The position numbers and the translations under genes were made by a program. Of a stretch of DNA of 25,931 nucleotides, positions 8,124-17,200 are shown piece by piece; position 1 is the stretch's first letter; every line of letters begins with the position of its first letter. The stretch covers positions 1-25,931 of the forward strand of contig JAETOP010000050.1 in the NCBI GenBank assembly GCA_021771675.1, given 5' to 3'. Under the pieces are notes generated by a model that did no database searches, was not told the DNA's origin, and worked only from the letters and a program-made list of their open reading frames with translations. Source of the DNA: Oscillospiraceae bacterium (GTDB lineage Bacteria > Bacillota_A > Clostridia > Oscillospirales > Oscillospiraceae).

Positions 8124-8188
8124 CCTAATTCCTCACTCCTCACTCCTAATTCCATCTTGTATCTCGTATCTTATATCCCCTATCTTTA
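8124..8188. repeat. Two-part array of degenerate 7-bp repeats (copy A)
   Basis: Four head-to-tail heptamers of the form CCTMAYT (8124-8151) and a CC spacer are followed by five heptamers of the form ATCYYNT/ATCTTTA (8154-8188). The last unit contains the stop codon of the DUF624 gene (8186-8188). The same two units in the same order occur at 14198-14243. Nothing else is seen in 8021-8123 beyond a short motif block shared with the second locus. Confidence 0.8.
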
Positions 8189-8953
8189 CTGCCCGCCCCA
8201 GTGCTCCTGCTGGAGCCTGTCGTAGGTTTCGGTGAGATTCATCTGCTCATCCAGGGCGGGATAGAGAATCACGCCGGAAATCAGCATGGGCAGCCACACG
8301 CTGGTAATTGCCAAAATCACCCCGGTGAGAGGGAACCAGATCAGCATCACGCCATAATAGATCAGCTGAATCAGGGCGGCCAGCAGTGACTTGATGGGAT
8401 GGCAAAAAAACAGCACGAAGCAGTTTCGCAGCAGCAACCTGCCGGGCAGCTCCATGCACACCAGCATGGGCAGGTAAAACTGCGTAACCGCAGTGAGAAT
8501 CAAAAGCCCCACAAAAAACATCCAGAATTCCCGGGCGGGGTTTTCCAGCTGGGTGATGAAATACAATAAGTAGATATTCAGCCCCAGCACCAGGCCGAAG
8601 AGCCCTCCAGGGATGAGGGAGGCACGAAGGTTTCGCTTCCAGGCCTTTTTATAGGTGTCCCACCACCACCAGCCCACCTCATCTCTCATACTCCGCATAA
8701 TGGTATCCGCCGCCCCTGCCAGCTGGGGGGCTGCCAGCAGTCCTGTGGGAATGCAGGCCAGCAGCAGCCCCGGAGCGCCGGTGGCCAGGGCAAAGGCAAT
8801 GGTCAGGAAAAAGGGAATCAGGGACAAAATCGCTAAAATTCCCGCCTTAAAGAATTTGCCGCTGTCCCGATCCAGCAGCTCGAACAGGCGCATGAGGCCC
8901 TTTTTCCGGGGAGGCAGGGAGGTATTTTCCGTCAATTCTTTCTCTTCATTCAT
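8186..8953 (-). CDS. DUF624/YesL-like membrane protein
   Basis: A 255-aa integral membrane protein with six likely membrane segments at about 37-58, 59-80, 112-134, 144-166, 186-207 and 209-231. Between segments 2 and 3 is the conserved-looking cytoplasmic stretch with RSMRDEVGWWWWDTYKKAWK (87-106), which resembles the loop of YesL/DUF624 proteins and here contains four tryptophans in a row. Family members sit beside AraC-type regulators and LplABC-like sugar transporters, as here, but their molecular function is unknown. Translation is probably coupled: its ATG overlaps the AraC stop codon as ATGA, with AAGGAG 8-10 bases upstream. A role as transport accessory or sensor is inference. Confidence 0.75.
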   Translation of the reverse strand: MNEEKELTENTSLPPRKKGLMRLFELLDRDSGKFFKAGILAILSLIPFFLTIAFALATGAPGLLLACIPTGLLAAPQLAGAADTIMRSMRDEVGWWWWDTYKKAWKRNLRASLIPGGLFGLVLGLNIYLLYFITQLENPAREFWMFFVGLLILTAVTQFYLPMLVCMELPGRLLLRNCFVLFFCHPIKSLLAALIQLIYYGVMLIWFPLTGVILAITSVWLPMLISGVILYPALDEQMNLTETYDRLQQEHWGGQ

Positions 8954-9939
8954 TTGATATGCTCTCCTTGGTTGTGATTGTCCAGCCGCACCTGAAACAT
9001 GCCCCGGTACTGGGTAGGGGTGCAGCCCTTTAGCTTCTTGAAGGTTCGGTTGAAGGTGGAGACGCTGGAAAAACCGGATTGCAGGGCGATTTGGGAAATA
9101 GACAGCTCCGGCTTCATCAGCAGGGCCTCGGAGGATTTGACCCGCCGGTGGCAGAGGTATTCATAGAAATTGCAGCCGGAAAGCTGCTTGAAGGTTCGCG
9201 AAAAATGGAATTTGGAGAACCCCGCCACGGCGGCCACATCCTCCAGTGTCAAATCCTCGGCAAAGTGCCGATCCAGGTAGGCAAACACCGCTCCGAATCG
9301 CTCGGCATAGTTCCGCTGGCTGGAATGGGGCAGCTGATGGATGGCAGGGCTTCCCTCAGCGGAGAGCCGCTGCTGCCCAAAATTCAGGAAAATGGTTAAA
9401 AGCCTTGAATAGATGGTGATGTCCCGGAGGCTGTCGTCGTGGAGGTATTCCCAGCAGATCTGGGAAAACAGTTCCGACTCCTCGGTATAGATGGAGGGGC
9501 AGGTGCTCCGGTTGATGAGCAAAGGCTTTGCCATGCAGGAGGCGAGATACGACGCTCCCTTAATGGCGAGAATCTGGTCGAATTCAAAGAGAAAGATGAA
9601 CCGCCCGCCCCGGGAAGGGGCCTTCAGGCTGTGGGGCTCGCCGCCGGGAATCAGAAACATATCCCCCGGCGCCAGCTCGTAGGTCTGGCCGGAGACTGTG
9701 ACCAGGTAATTTCCCTCCACAGGGACGATCATCTCGTAGGCGCTGTGCCAGTGAGGGTCATAGGACAGCATGGTGTTGTTATACCACAGCCGCAGGCTGG
9801 AATTGGGCTGGAACTCCACGGACTCCAGATCGCCGGAGATGGAGCGGACATAGTTGATCTTGCTCTGCCGGGCCAGGAACTGATCCAGCACCTCCTGGCT
9901 TGTGGTATAGGGAATGGATGGTTTCAGTGTTTGAGTCAT
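8950..9939 (-). CDS. AraC-family transcriptional regulator with cupin sensor domain
   Basis: A 329-aa one-component sugar-responsive regulator. Residues about 55-125 form a cupin-like ligand domain (HWHSAYEM at 64-70 region, APGDMFLIPGGEPHS at 90-104). Residues 212-314 carry the paired AraC helix-turn-helix motifs, LTLEDVAAVAGFSKFHFSRTF (split across 230-250) and ISQIALQSGFSSVSTFNRTF (281-300). The start at ATG 9939 has GAGGAGAGG 5 bases upstream and is preferred to an upstream in-frame ATG at 9978. It is divergent from the sugar transporter operon and overlaps the DUF624 gene by 4 bases. By position it should control both the transporter and the GH115/GH43 genes, with an oligosaccharide or uronic-acid-bearing ligand as likely inducer. 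Confidence 0.92.
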   Translation of the reverse strand: MTQTLKPSIPYTTSQEVLDQFLARQSKINYVRSISGDLESVEFQPNSSLRLWYNNTMLSYDPHWHSAYEMIVPVEGNYLVTVSGQTYELAPGDMFLIPGGEPHSLKAPSRGGRFIFLFEFDQILAIKGASYLASCMAKPLLINRSTCPSIYTEESELFSQICWEYLHDDSLRDITIYSRLLTIFLNFGQQRLSAEGSPAIHQLPHSSQRNYAERFGAVFAYLDRHFAEDLTLEDVAAVAGFSKFHFSRTFKQLSGCNFYEYLCHRRVKSSEALLMKPELSISQIALQSGFSSVSTFNRTFKKLKGCTPTQYRGMFQVRLDNHNQGEHIK

Positions 9940-10005
9940 AAATACCTCTCCTCGGGGCGTTTTGACTGGTTTGTGCAAAAATTGCCGTAAAATAAGTCAG
10001 GTTCT

Positions 10006-10035
10006 TTTGACAAAATAGTCAAATTTCAAGTGAAA
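10006..10035. promoter_or_regulatory. Candidate operator dyads between AraC and transporter genes
   Basis: Two adjacent dyads lie in the 302-bp divergent intergenic region: TTTGAC-N6-GTCAAA (10006-10023) and TTTCAagTGAAA (10024-10035). They are upstream of both divergent genes. AraC-family sites are often direct rather than inverted repeats, so ownership is uncertain. No other gene or RNA is visible in 9940-10241. Confidence 0.4.
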
Positions 10036-10198
10036 TGCGGTAAATTTGTAGAGGAAATTGCCATGGATAGTATATCACATTTGAAAATCTCTTGCAATAT
10101 CTAACAGATTTTTTTGTACGAATATGAATTTTTTGTGGAATAAAGCAATTTTTGAAGAAAAAGACAGCAATATTTGATAAGAAGATGATGACGCCTGC

Positions 10199-10207
10199 TG
10201 GTATAAT
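10199..10207 (+). promoter_or_regulatory. Extended -10 promoter of the sugar transporter operon
   Basis: TGG followed by the perfect -10 box TATAAT (10202-10207) makes an extended -10 element 35 bases before the permease start. No good -35 box is present at 16-18 bp, which fits a promoter that depends on an activator such as the divergent AraC protein. Confidence 0.7.
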
Positions 10208-10241
10208 GATACAAGACTTCATAATAAACAGGAGGTTGGCA

Positions 10242-11216
10242 ATGGCAAAATTAACGAATACAAAGCCGGGCCCGGAATCCGAACTGGCGCTGCGCAAAAA
10301 GCACAGCGACTTTGGGCCCTACATCAAGCGGTATTGGCAGCTCTACGCCCTCCTGGCGCTCCCACTACTGTACCTGCTGGTGTTCAAGTACGCCCCAATG
10401 GTTTACATTCAGATTGCCTTCAAAAAGTACAAGCTGAACATGAGCGTATGGGAAATGCCCCTGGCCAAGAATCACGGCTTTGAATACTTCATCAAGGCCT
10501 TTGGCAGCAAGGATTTCCGCCTTGCCCTGGGCAACACCATCAAGCTGAATCTGCTGGATCTGATTGTGGGCTTCCCCGCCCCCATCATCTTTGCGCTGAT
10601 CCTCAATGAGCTGCCCTTCCCCAAATTCAAAAAGGCAGTTCAGACCATCGCTTATATGCCCCACTTCCTGTCCTGGGTCATCATCTCCAGCCTGGCGCTC
10701 CAGCTGTTCGCTCCCAGCGAGGGCCTGGTGAACATGGTCATCGAGAAGGTCACCGGCCAGTCCGTCCCCTTCCTGAATGACCCCGACCACTGGGTGGGCA
10801 CCTACATCGGCGTGGGCGTCTGGCAGAGCTTCGGCTGGAATTCCATCGTTTACCTTGCCGCCATTGCGGGCATCAACCAGGAGCTCTACGAGGCCGCCGA
10901 TGTGGACGGCGCCGGCCGCTTCCGCAAAATGTGGAACATCACCCTGCCCTCCATCCGCCCCACCATCGTGGTGCTTCTGATTATGAGCCTGGGCAACATC
11001 CTGGGCGGCGGCTTCGACCGTCCCTTCGCCATGTCCAACAACCTGGTGCTCCGGGCCTCCGAGGTTATTGCAACCTACGTGTACAAAACCGGTATCAAGG
11101 GCCTGCAGTTCTCTCTCACCACCGCGGTCGGCCTGTTCCAGTCCGTGGTCGGCGTGTTCTTCCTGCTGATGGCCAACTGGCTGTCCAGAAAACTGGGTGA
11201 AAGGGGTATCTGGTAA
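10242..11216 (+). CDS. ABC sugar transporter permease 1 (LplB/YtcP-UgpA type)
   Basis: A 324-aa inner-membrane permease of the carbohydrate uptake-1 (CUT1) class. A first membrane segment at about 34-50 follows a charged cytoplasmic N-terminus. The BPD_transp_1 region spans about 95-310 with the EAA loop EAADVDGAGRFRKMWNITLP (217-236), which docks the ATPase. The ATG at 10242 has AGGAGG 6 bases upstream; a longer frame from 10152 would include the promoter and is rejected. Its stop overlaps the next start as TAATG, so the two permeases are translationally coupled. The family carries oligosaccharides; relatives serve pectin, xylan and other plant polysaccharide fragments. No ATPase gene is present, so a shared MsmX-like ATPase is expected elsewhere. 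Confidence 0.93.
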   Translation: MAKLTNTKPGPESELALRKKHSDFGPYIKRYWQLYALLALPLLYLLVFKYAPMVYIQIAFKKYKLNMSVWEMPLAKNHGFEYFIKAFGSKDFRLALGNTIKLNLLDLIVGFPAPIIFALILNELPFPKFKKAVQTIAYMPHFLSWVIISSLALQLFAPSEGLVNMVIEKVTGQSVPFLNDPDHWVGTYIGVGVWQSFGWNSIVYLAAIAGINQELYEAADVDGAGRFRKMWNITLPSIRPTIVVLLIMSLGNILGGGFDRPFAMSNNLVLRASEVIATYVYKTGIKGLQFSLTTAVGLFQSVVGVFFLLMANWLSRKLGERGIW

Positions 11217-12091
11217 TGCATAACGTAAAATCTAGGTCTTCCAAGATGGGTGACTGGTGCTTCGTGTTCCTGTGCGTCCTGGTCAGCGCCGTGTGCCTGC
11301 TGCCCATGATTCACCTGCTGGCCAAGTCCCTCAGCGGTACCGACTATCTGGTTCGCCACGAGGTCTCCCTGTGGCCCAAGGGCTTCAATTTTGATGCCTA
11401 CCTCACCGTGCTCAAGGACCCCAAGTACATCCGGGCCTTCTTCTGGACCGTATTCCTGACGGTGGTGTGCACCCTGCTGTCGCTGGCCATGACCATCCTG
11501 TGCGCTTACCCGTTGATTTTCCGTCAGCTCCGGGGCAGAGGCATCATCAATATTTTCATCACCATTACCATGTTCTTCAACGCCGGTACCATCCCCAACT
11601 ACCTGCTGATGCAGAACCTGAACCTGCTGGATAACCCCCTGGTTCTGATTATCCCCGGGTGCCTGTCGGTGTACAACATGATTATCATGCGAAGCTTCTT
11701 CTACGGGATACCGGAAAGCCTACGGGAATCGGCGGAGATCGACGGCGCATCCATCTTCCAGATTCTGGTGAAGATTTATGTGCCCCTGTCCACCCCGGTG
11801 ATGGCCACCCTGGCTCTGTTCTATGCCGTGGGCCGGTGGAACGGCTACTCCGACGCCCTGATGTACATGAAGGATGCCAATTTCTACCCCTTACAGCTGC
11901 TGCTTTACAATGTGATCAACAACATTAACTCCGTGGAAGTGGCCACCCAGGAGGGCTTCTCCTCCCCCGGTCTGTCCGCCTCCCTGAAAGCAGCAATCGT
12001 CATGTTCTCCACCATCCCCATCCTGTGCATCTACCCCTGGCTGCAAAAGTACTTCATCCATGGCGTGACCATGGGCGCTGTCAAGGAATAA
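11216..12091 (+). CDS. ABC sugar transporter permease 2 (LplC/YtcP-UgpE type)
   Basis: A 291-aa partner permease. Likely membrane segments are at about 14-36, 73-100, 109-131, 140-160, 190-210 and 260-280. The EAA loop is ESAEIDGASIFQILVKIYVP (171-190). The start ATG overlaps the previous stop by one base. It ends with the typical short C-terminal helix ending HGVTMGAVKE. It forms the heterodimeric channel with the upstream permease. It is followed 59 bases later by the binding-protein gene. Confidence 0.93.
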   Translation: MHNVKSRSSKMGDWCFVFLCVLVSAVCLLPMIHLLAKSLSGTDYLVRHEVSLWPKGFNFDAYLTVLKDPKYIRAFFWTVFLTVVCTLLSLAMTILCAYPLIFRQLRGRGIINIFITITMFFNAGTIPNYLLMQNLNLLDNPLVLIIPGCLSVYNMIIMRSFFYGIPESLRESAEIDGASIFQILVKIYVPLSTPVMATLALFYAVGRWNGYSDALMYMKDANFYPLQLLLYNVINNINSVEVATQEGFSSPGLSASLKAAIVMFSTIPILCIYPWLQKYFIHGVTMGAVKE

Positions 12092-12092
12092 C

Positions 12093-12109
12093 CGAATCAG
12101 GCCGATTCG
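12093..12109 (+). other. Small hairpin between permease and binding-protein genes
   Basis: CGAATC and GATTCG form a 6-bp stem with a 5-base loop just after the permease stop. It has no T-run. Hairpins at this place often shield the binding-protein mRNA from decay and raise its expression relative to the permeases; here that is an inference. Confidence 0.4.
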
Positions 12110-12150
12110 ATCATTCAATACGTACCCACATATTTAAAGGAGGAAACACA

Positions 12151-13773
12151 ATGGCAAAGAAACTGGTAGCTCTGCTGCTGGCTGTGGCGATGGTTCTGTC
12201 CTTCGCTCTGGTCGCTCATGCAGAGGACGAGATCGTGGATGGCAAGTTCACCACCACCCGTCACATCACTGTGGAAGTCTATGACCGCGGCAACGACGGC
12301 GGCTCTGACCCCACCAACAACATGTACACCGACTACATCAAGAAGGGTATGCTGGAAGACCACAACGTGGAAGTGGAATTCGTGAAGGTTCCCCGTTGGA
12401 CCGAGGTCGAGGAGATCAACAACCTGCTGGCCGCTCAGAAGGCTCCCGACATCTGCGTCACCTACAGCTATCCCACCATCCAGACCTACGCCGACATGGG
12501 CGGCGTAATGGACATAAGCGAGCTGCTGGAGGAGAACAAGGATCTGGCTCCCAATCTGTGGAACTGGCTGGGCGAAACCAACATCTACTGGGATCGCGAC
12601 CCTGTTGACGGCACCATCTGGGCCATCGAGGGCAAGCTGGCCACCTCCAACCGTGTTCTGACCTTCGTACGTCAGGACTGGCTGGACGCTCTGGGCATTG
12701 CCGCCCCCACCACCACCGAAGAGTTTGAAGCCATGCTGTACGCCTTCAAGGACAGGGCCTCCGAGCTGCCCGTTGACGATGCCAGCAAGGTGATCCCCTA
12801 CTCCGTCAGCTACGACGTGGGCTGGCGTGCTGCCACTCTGATTGAGTCCTTTATCGATCCCAACGTCTCCGACCGTGAGTTCTACATCAAGGGCTTCGAT
12901 GACAGAAAGCTGACCCAGGAGGGCACCAAGGAAGCCGTCCGTCTGCTGAACAAGTGGTACAACGACGGTCTGATGTGGAACAACTTCGCTCTGTACGGCA
13001 GCGGCGACACCACCGAAGACGATAACATGAAGGCCGGCTATGTGGGCGTCTTCACCCACAACTGGGACTATCCTTTCCGTAATGGTGTGGACAGCATCAA
13101 CGCCAACCTGGCCCGTAACATCGGGCCCGATGCCAAGTTTGTTGCCATTGATCCCTTCACCGACAGCAACGGCACTCACACCAAGTTTGTCTCCAGCACC
13201 GCTGGCGACCGCAAGATCTTCTTCCCCCTGACCAACGATGAACCTCTGGCCTGCCTGCTGTATCTGGATTGGATCTCCGATCCTGCTCACATTGAGTACC
13301 TGCAGATTGGTGAGGAGGGCGTGACCCATAATGTTCTGGAGGGCGGCGCCATTCAGACCATGGCCGCCACCGGCGATGCCATCATGAACTCCGGCATGAA
13401 TATCGACTACACCATCACCTGCAATGGACTGAACCTGTCCACTCCCGAGCTGACCCGACTGTCCAAGGCCTACGGTTATGCCGAGATTGACCCCGAGCTG
13501 GTTGAGCAGGCTGACATTTACGCCCAGACCGACGCCCGTCCCGCCAAGAACGTCAATGTTGGCGCCATCGAGGCAGAGGCCGGCATCGGCGACACCCTGA
13601 GCTCCAAGCGTGACCAGGTCTTCGACCAGGCTGTGGTTGCTCCCGTTGACAAGTTTGATGCTGTGTGGGATGAGTTCATGGAAGACTACCTGTCCTCCGG
13701 CGGCCAAGACATCATGGACGAGCGGGCCGAGAAGTGGGAGCAGTTCTTTGGCGATTCCGATATGCTGCCCTAA
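12151..13773 (+). CDS. Extracellular solute-binding protein of the sugar ABC transporter (LplA/YtcQ type)
   Basis: A 540-aa substrate-capturing protein. The ATG at 12151 has AAAGGAGG 7 bases upstream. Residues 1-24 form a Sec signal peptide ending AHA before EDE. Unusually for a Gram-positive binding protein, no lipobox cysteine is present, so it looks like a type I-cleaved secreted protein with no obvious membrane anchor. The mature part has the SBP_bac_1-like pattern (AAQKAPDICVTYSYPTIQ, then WAIEGKLATSNRVLTFVRQDWLDALG split by a hinge) and the large size of the LplA class, which binds oligosaccharides. It is the last gene of the transporter operon and is followed by a strong terminator. 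The ligand is inferred from the neighbouring GH115, GH43 and GH2 genes. Confidence 0.92.
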   Translation: MAKKLVALLLAVAMVLSFALVAHAEDEIVDGKFTTTRHITVEVYDRGNDGGSDPTNNMYTDYIKKGMLEDHNVEVEFVKVPRWTEVEEINNLLAAQKAPDICVTYSYPTIQTYADMGGVMDISELLEENKDLAPNLWNWLGETNIYWDRDPVDGTIWAIEGKLATSNRVLTFVRQDWLDALGIAAPTTTEEFEAMLYAFKDRASELPVDDASKVIPYSVSYDVGWRAATLIESFIDPNVSDREFYIKGFDDRKLTQEGTKEAVRLLNKWYNDGLMWNNFALYGSGDTTEDDNMKAGYVGVFTHNWDYPFRNGVDSINANLARNIGPDAKFVAIDPFTDSNGTHTKFVSSTAGDRKIFFPLTNDEPLACLLYLDWISDPAHIEYLQIGEEGVTHNVLEGGAIQTMAATGDAIMNSGMNIDYTITCNGLNLSTPELTRLSKAYGYAEIDPELVEQADIYAQTDARPAKNVNVGAIEAEAGIGDTLSSKRDQVFDQAVVAPVDKFDAVWDEFMEDYLSSGGQDIMDERAEKWEQFFGDSDMLP

Positions 13774-13806
13774 CCTCTTAGGCCAAGCCCATCGCTAGAT
13801 AGGTTT

Positions 13807-13841
13807 TCTCCCCCTTTCCTTCGGGAAAGGGGGAGATTTTT
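13807..13841 (+). terminator. Rho-independent terminator of the transporter operon
   Basis: A 13-bp perfect stem (13807-13819 paired with 13824-13836) is capped by the extra-stable TTCG tetraloop and followed by TTTTT. It lies 34 bases after the binding-protein stop. Confidence 0.95.
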
Positions 13842-13847
13842 GTTTGT

Positions 13848-14140
13848 GAGTGTCCCGTCGGTTCCGCTGGTGCGGCAGTTCCTCATGGCTTCCCCCGAGG
13901 GGAAGCTGTCGCCCGAATCGGCTCTTCGGAACCGATTCGGGCGACTGATGAGGAATGGCGATATGTGATGGTTCTCATAGCAGTTAGTTAAAAAGGTATC
14001 CTGAACTCATTACCTCTTTATTTTCCTGCAATCTAAGAAAGATGTCGCCGTTCCTCATCCGACCCGGTTTGCGCCGGGCCACCTTCCCCCCGGGGGAAGG
14101 TATTTCCCGGTGGCACCTGGTTCCATTCACCGGAACACTC
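13848..14140. repeat. MITE-like element with cloverleaf-like inverted ends
   Basis: A gene-free element of 293 bp that begins GAGTGTCCCG and ends CGGAACACTC. Its arms are related inverted copies: CGCCRTTCCTCAT, then a variable hairpin, then a C-rich hairpin (CTTCCCC...GGGGAAG or ACCTTCCCC...GGGGAAGGT). In the left arm the variable hairpin has a 14-bp perfect stem (GTCGCCCGAATCGG with its complement), and the outer GTTCCTCAT pairs with ATGAGGAAT, giving a three-way junction. The AT-rich core of about 85 bp codes for nothing. No transposase and no clear target duplication are seen. Confidence 0.7.
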
Positions 14141-14197
14141 AAAATACATTACCTGGCGGGAGGCTGATAGCGATCCCTACAGGCATCCCCTTAAATT

Positions 14198-14243
14198 TCT
14201 AACTCCTAATTCCTAACTATCTCATATCTTGTATCTCGTATCT
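14198..14243. repeat. Two-part array of degenerate 7-bp repeats (copy B)
   Basis: Units TCTAACT, CCTAATT and CCTAACT (14198-14218) are followed directly by ATCTCAT, ATCTTGT, ATCTCGT and a partial ATCT (14219-14243). This is the same order and phase as copy A at 8124-8188, and both arrays lie just past the stop codon of a minus-strand gene. The 18 bases ATCTTGTATCTCGTATCT are identical in both. Confidence 0.8.
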
Positions 14244-14273
14244 CCCCCGGCGGGGTGCGGCATTGTGGGGGGC

Positions 14274-17200
14274 TTAGAAGAAACGGAAATCCATGAAGTC
14301 GAAGTCGCAGCCGGGGAGGAAGAGGAAGGTCACATCCTGCTTGCCGTACACCGGCTCCAGCGCAAAGGATACCTCCGTCCAATCCTCGCTGCCCGGAAAC
14401 TCCACTACCTGGCGGGTCTGGCCGTCGCTTCCTTCGAACCGGAGGTGGATAGTGTTATTTTCCAGCCTGCTCCTGCCCCGGATGGCGATGCCGGTGCAGC
14501 CTCTATCGCCGAAATCCATCTCCCGGAACACCAGGGAGACGTTGTTTCCAATACCCTCCACGGAGGATTCTCCCAGCGTAAAACGGTCGCCGTACAGGTT
14601 GTCATAACCTCGGGCGCAGATCTGATCCCAGGCCCGGCTCCGGCGCTGGAAGGCAAATCCCTTAATGTGCACCTTGCAATTAAGTTCCAGGGCGAAGATG
14701 TCCTGGCCGGTGAGGGGCTCGTCCAGCCGGAAGGTCTCTGGCTTATAGGTGTTCCAGGTGGTGGGCTTGTCATAGATACGCTCCCCGATCATTTTGCTTC
14801 CCGGTGCATCAGGGATGCCCTTCCAGAACCGGATGGGGGTGGGGACACCGGACATTTCAAACACGTCCATGGTCAGCGTGTCCCCGCCTACCGGGCCAAA
14901 ATCCATCTGACGGAAAGCGACCCAACTTCTTTCCGTGCGGGGGGTGGCAATGCCCCGCTCGTTGCCGTTGCTGATTTCGCCCTGGGAATCGGTGTAAAGG
15001 GCGGCGCTGACATAACCATAGGGATCCAGATACAGGCTCCCCAGGCCATGAACCTCCATCTCCAGGTCCGAAAGCACCAGGCCACACTGGCAGCGGATCC
15101 GCACCCTTCCGTCTCCAACACCGGTAAGCTTCACTCCGTCCTCCAGGGGCTCCAGCAGTACGTTGGATACGCTGATGCCCCGGTCGTCGGTGATGCGCCA
15201 GCGCAGCTCCCCCGCAGCCCCCGCTGGGAGGATTTTTGCCTTCACCACCACCGTGGGCTCCTCCCTGGTCAGGCTGGTGCGGCTGGCGGTGAGTTCCACT
15301 TTTCGAACAGGGGTAATGGGATCGGGACGCTGCTGGGATACCTCCGGCAGAATGGGCAGGGGAGGCTCCGCCGTCACGGTAATCCGGCAGCAGTCCCCTT
15401 CCAGGCCGGGAGCAGATACCCGGATTTCTCCCACCCCAGGCCCGCCCTCCGCTGACACCACAGCCAGAAGCATCCCGGAGAACAGACGGCGGCAGTCACA
15501 TTTGTACTCGCCCATGTCGGTGCTGTCGCCATTATCCAGCCCCACCAGTTTTAAGGGGGCGGTGACGGTAACGTGCACCTGGTCTCTGGCGTTTTTAACT
15601 TGATTGCCCTGGGCGTCCCGGGCGGTGATGGTGCAGAAGACCAGCTCCCGGCCATCCCCGGCGATTTTTTTCCGGTCGGCGTGGATGCATAGGGCGGCGC
15701 TGTCGCCGAAGGAGGTTTCCGTCTCCTGGGCAACCAGCGCTCCGGTGTCGTCATAGCCCAAAGCCTGAATGGCCCCGGGGGCATAGGGCACCTGCCAGCT
15801 GGCCTGGACATCGGAGCCCCCCGCCAGCTGCTTTTTGCCCTGGCTCACCCCGTTCACCACCAGCTCCACTTGGGGCAGGTTGGAGATGATGACCACGTCG
15901 ATCAACTGGCCGGGGTTGAAGTCCCAATAGGGCAGCAGGTGGAGCACCTTCCTGTCCTGCCACCGGTGCCACCCGGCCTGGTAGAGGTAGAAGGCATCCT
16001 TGGGCAATCCGGCGGTGTCCACCACGCCGAAGTAGCTGTTTTTGGTGTGGTAGGGCGTAGGCTCGCCAATATAGTCGATGCCGCTCCACAGGAACTGCCC
16101 CAGATGATAGGGGTACGCTTCCTCGGAGGCCAAGCAGGCCTGGTGGCTCTTGGCCCCCCAGCTGGTACGGCTGTTGCCCAAGCTGGAGCACTGGAAATCG
16201 TCATCCACCAGCAGTGCTTGGGACATGGGGAAGTGGTAAATCCCCCGGCTCTGAACCACCGAGGCGGTCTCGCTGCCATAGATCATCCAGTCCGGGTGGG
16301 CGGCGTGGTGGGCGTCATACAGGCTCTCCCCATAATTGTAGCCCACGGCGTCCAGATAGGGGGCGCACTTCTGGGTGTTCTCCCAGGCCATATAGTTGGA
16401 GCCGAGGGTGGTCAAACCGTTCTTCCGGGGGTCGTGAAGGGCCACCTCCGCCAGAAGGGCCTTCATGGTTTCCAGGCCCTCTTCCCCCATGTGGGTGTCG
16501 TAGATTTCGTTGCCGACGCTCCAAAACAGCAGGCTGGGATGGTTCCGATCCCGGCGAACCCAGCTGGCCACATCCTTCTTGTACCACTCCGGGAAGAACC
16601 GGGCATAGTCATAGGTGGTCTTACCACGCTTCCAGCAGTCAAAGGCCTCGCTTACCACCAAAATGCCCAGCTCGTCCGCCAGCTCCATCACCCCGGGAGC
16701 AGGGGGATTGTGGGAGGTTCGCAGGGCATTGACCCCCATCTCCTTCATAATCTCCAGCTGCCGCCGGGCGGCGGGGAGGGAGAAGGCGGCCCCCAGGCAG
16801 CCCAGGTCGTGGTGCAGGCACACCCCATGGAGCACCACTCTCTTGTGGTTCAGCAGCAGCCCTTCCTTCGGTAAAAGTTCCACCGTCCGGAAGCCGCAGG
16901 CTGTTTCCAGACAGTCCAGCTCCCGTCCGTCCCGGAGCAGTGCAGCCCGGAGCCGATAACAGGTGGGCGTTTCCGTGCTCCAGAGCTGGGGGTTGGCCAC
17001 CTCCATTTTCGACTCTCCCCTGGGGGCGGCATGGATGCGGGCCTGGATTTTCCCCTCTGAATCCATCAGGGTATATACTAGTTCATCAGAATCCAGGGTA
17101 TTTTCCGTCTCGGCGGAGAGGGCGACTTCCCATCTGCCCGGGCGAAGCTCCTGGGGGGAAACGTAGAGCCCGTCGGTGACCAGATGGGCGTCCTCGTATT

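Noticed and set aside
8124..8188. CRISPR array
   Set aside because: Units are 7 bp, contiguous and degenerate, with no spacers and no cas genes nearby.
12115..13707. 530-aa open frame on the minus strand opposite the solute-binding protein gene
   Set aside because: Same kind of codon-bias shadow, composition rich in Gly, Val and His with no recognisable motif, while the plus strand has a signal peptide and ribosome site.
14229..15455. 408-aa plus-strand frame opposite the GH2 tail
   Set aside because: It starts in the heptamer array, has no ribosome site and no domain; the minus strand continues in frame from the GH2 catalytic region.
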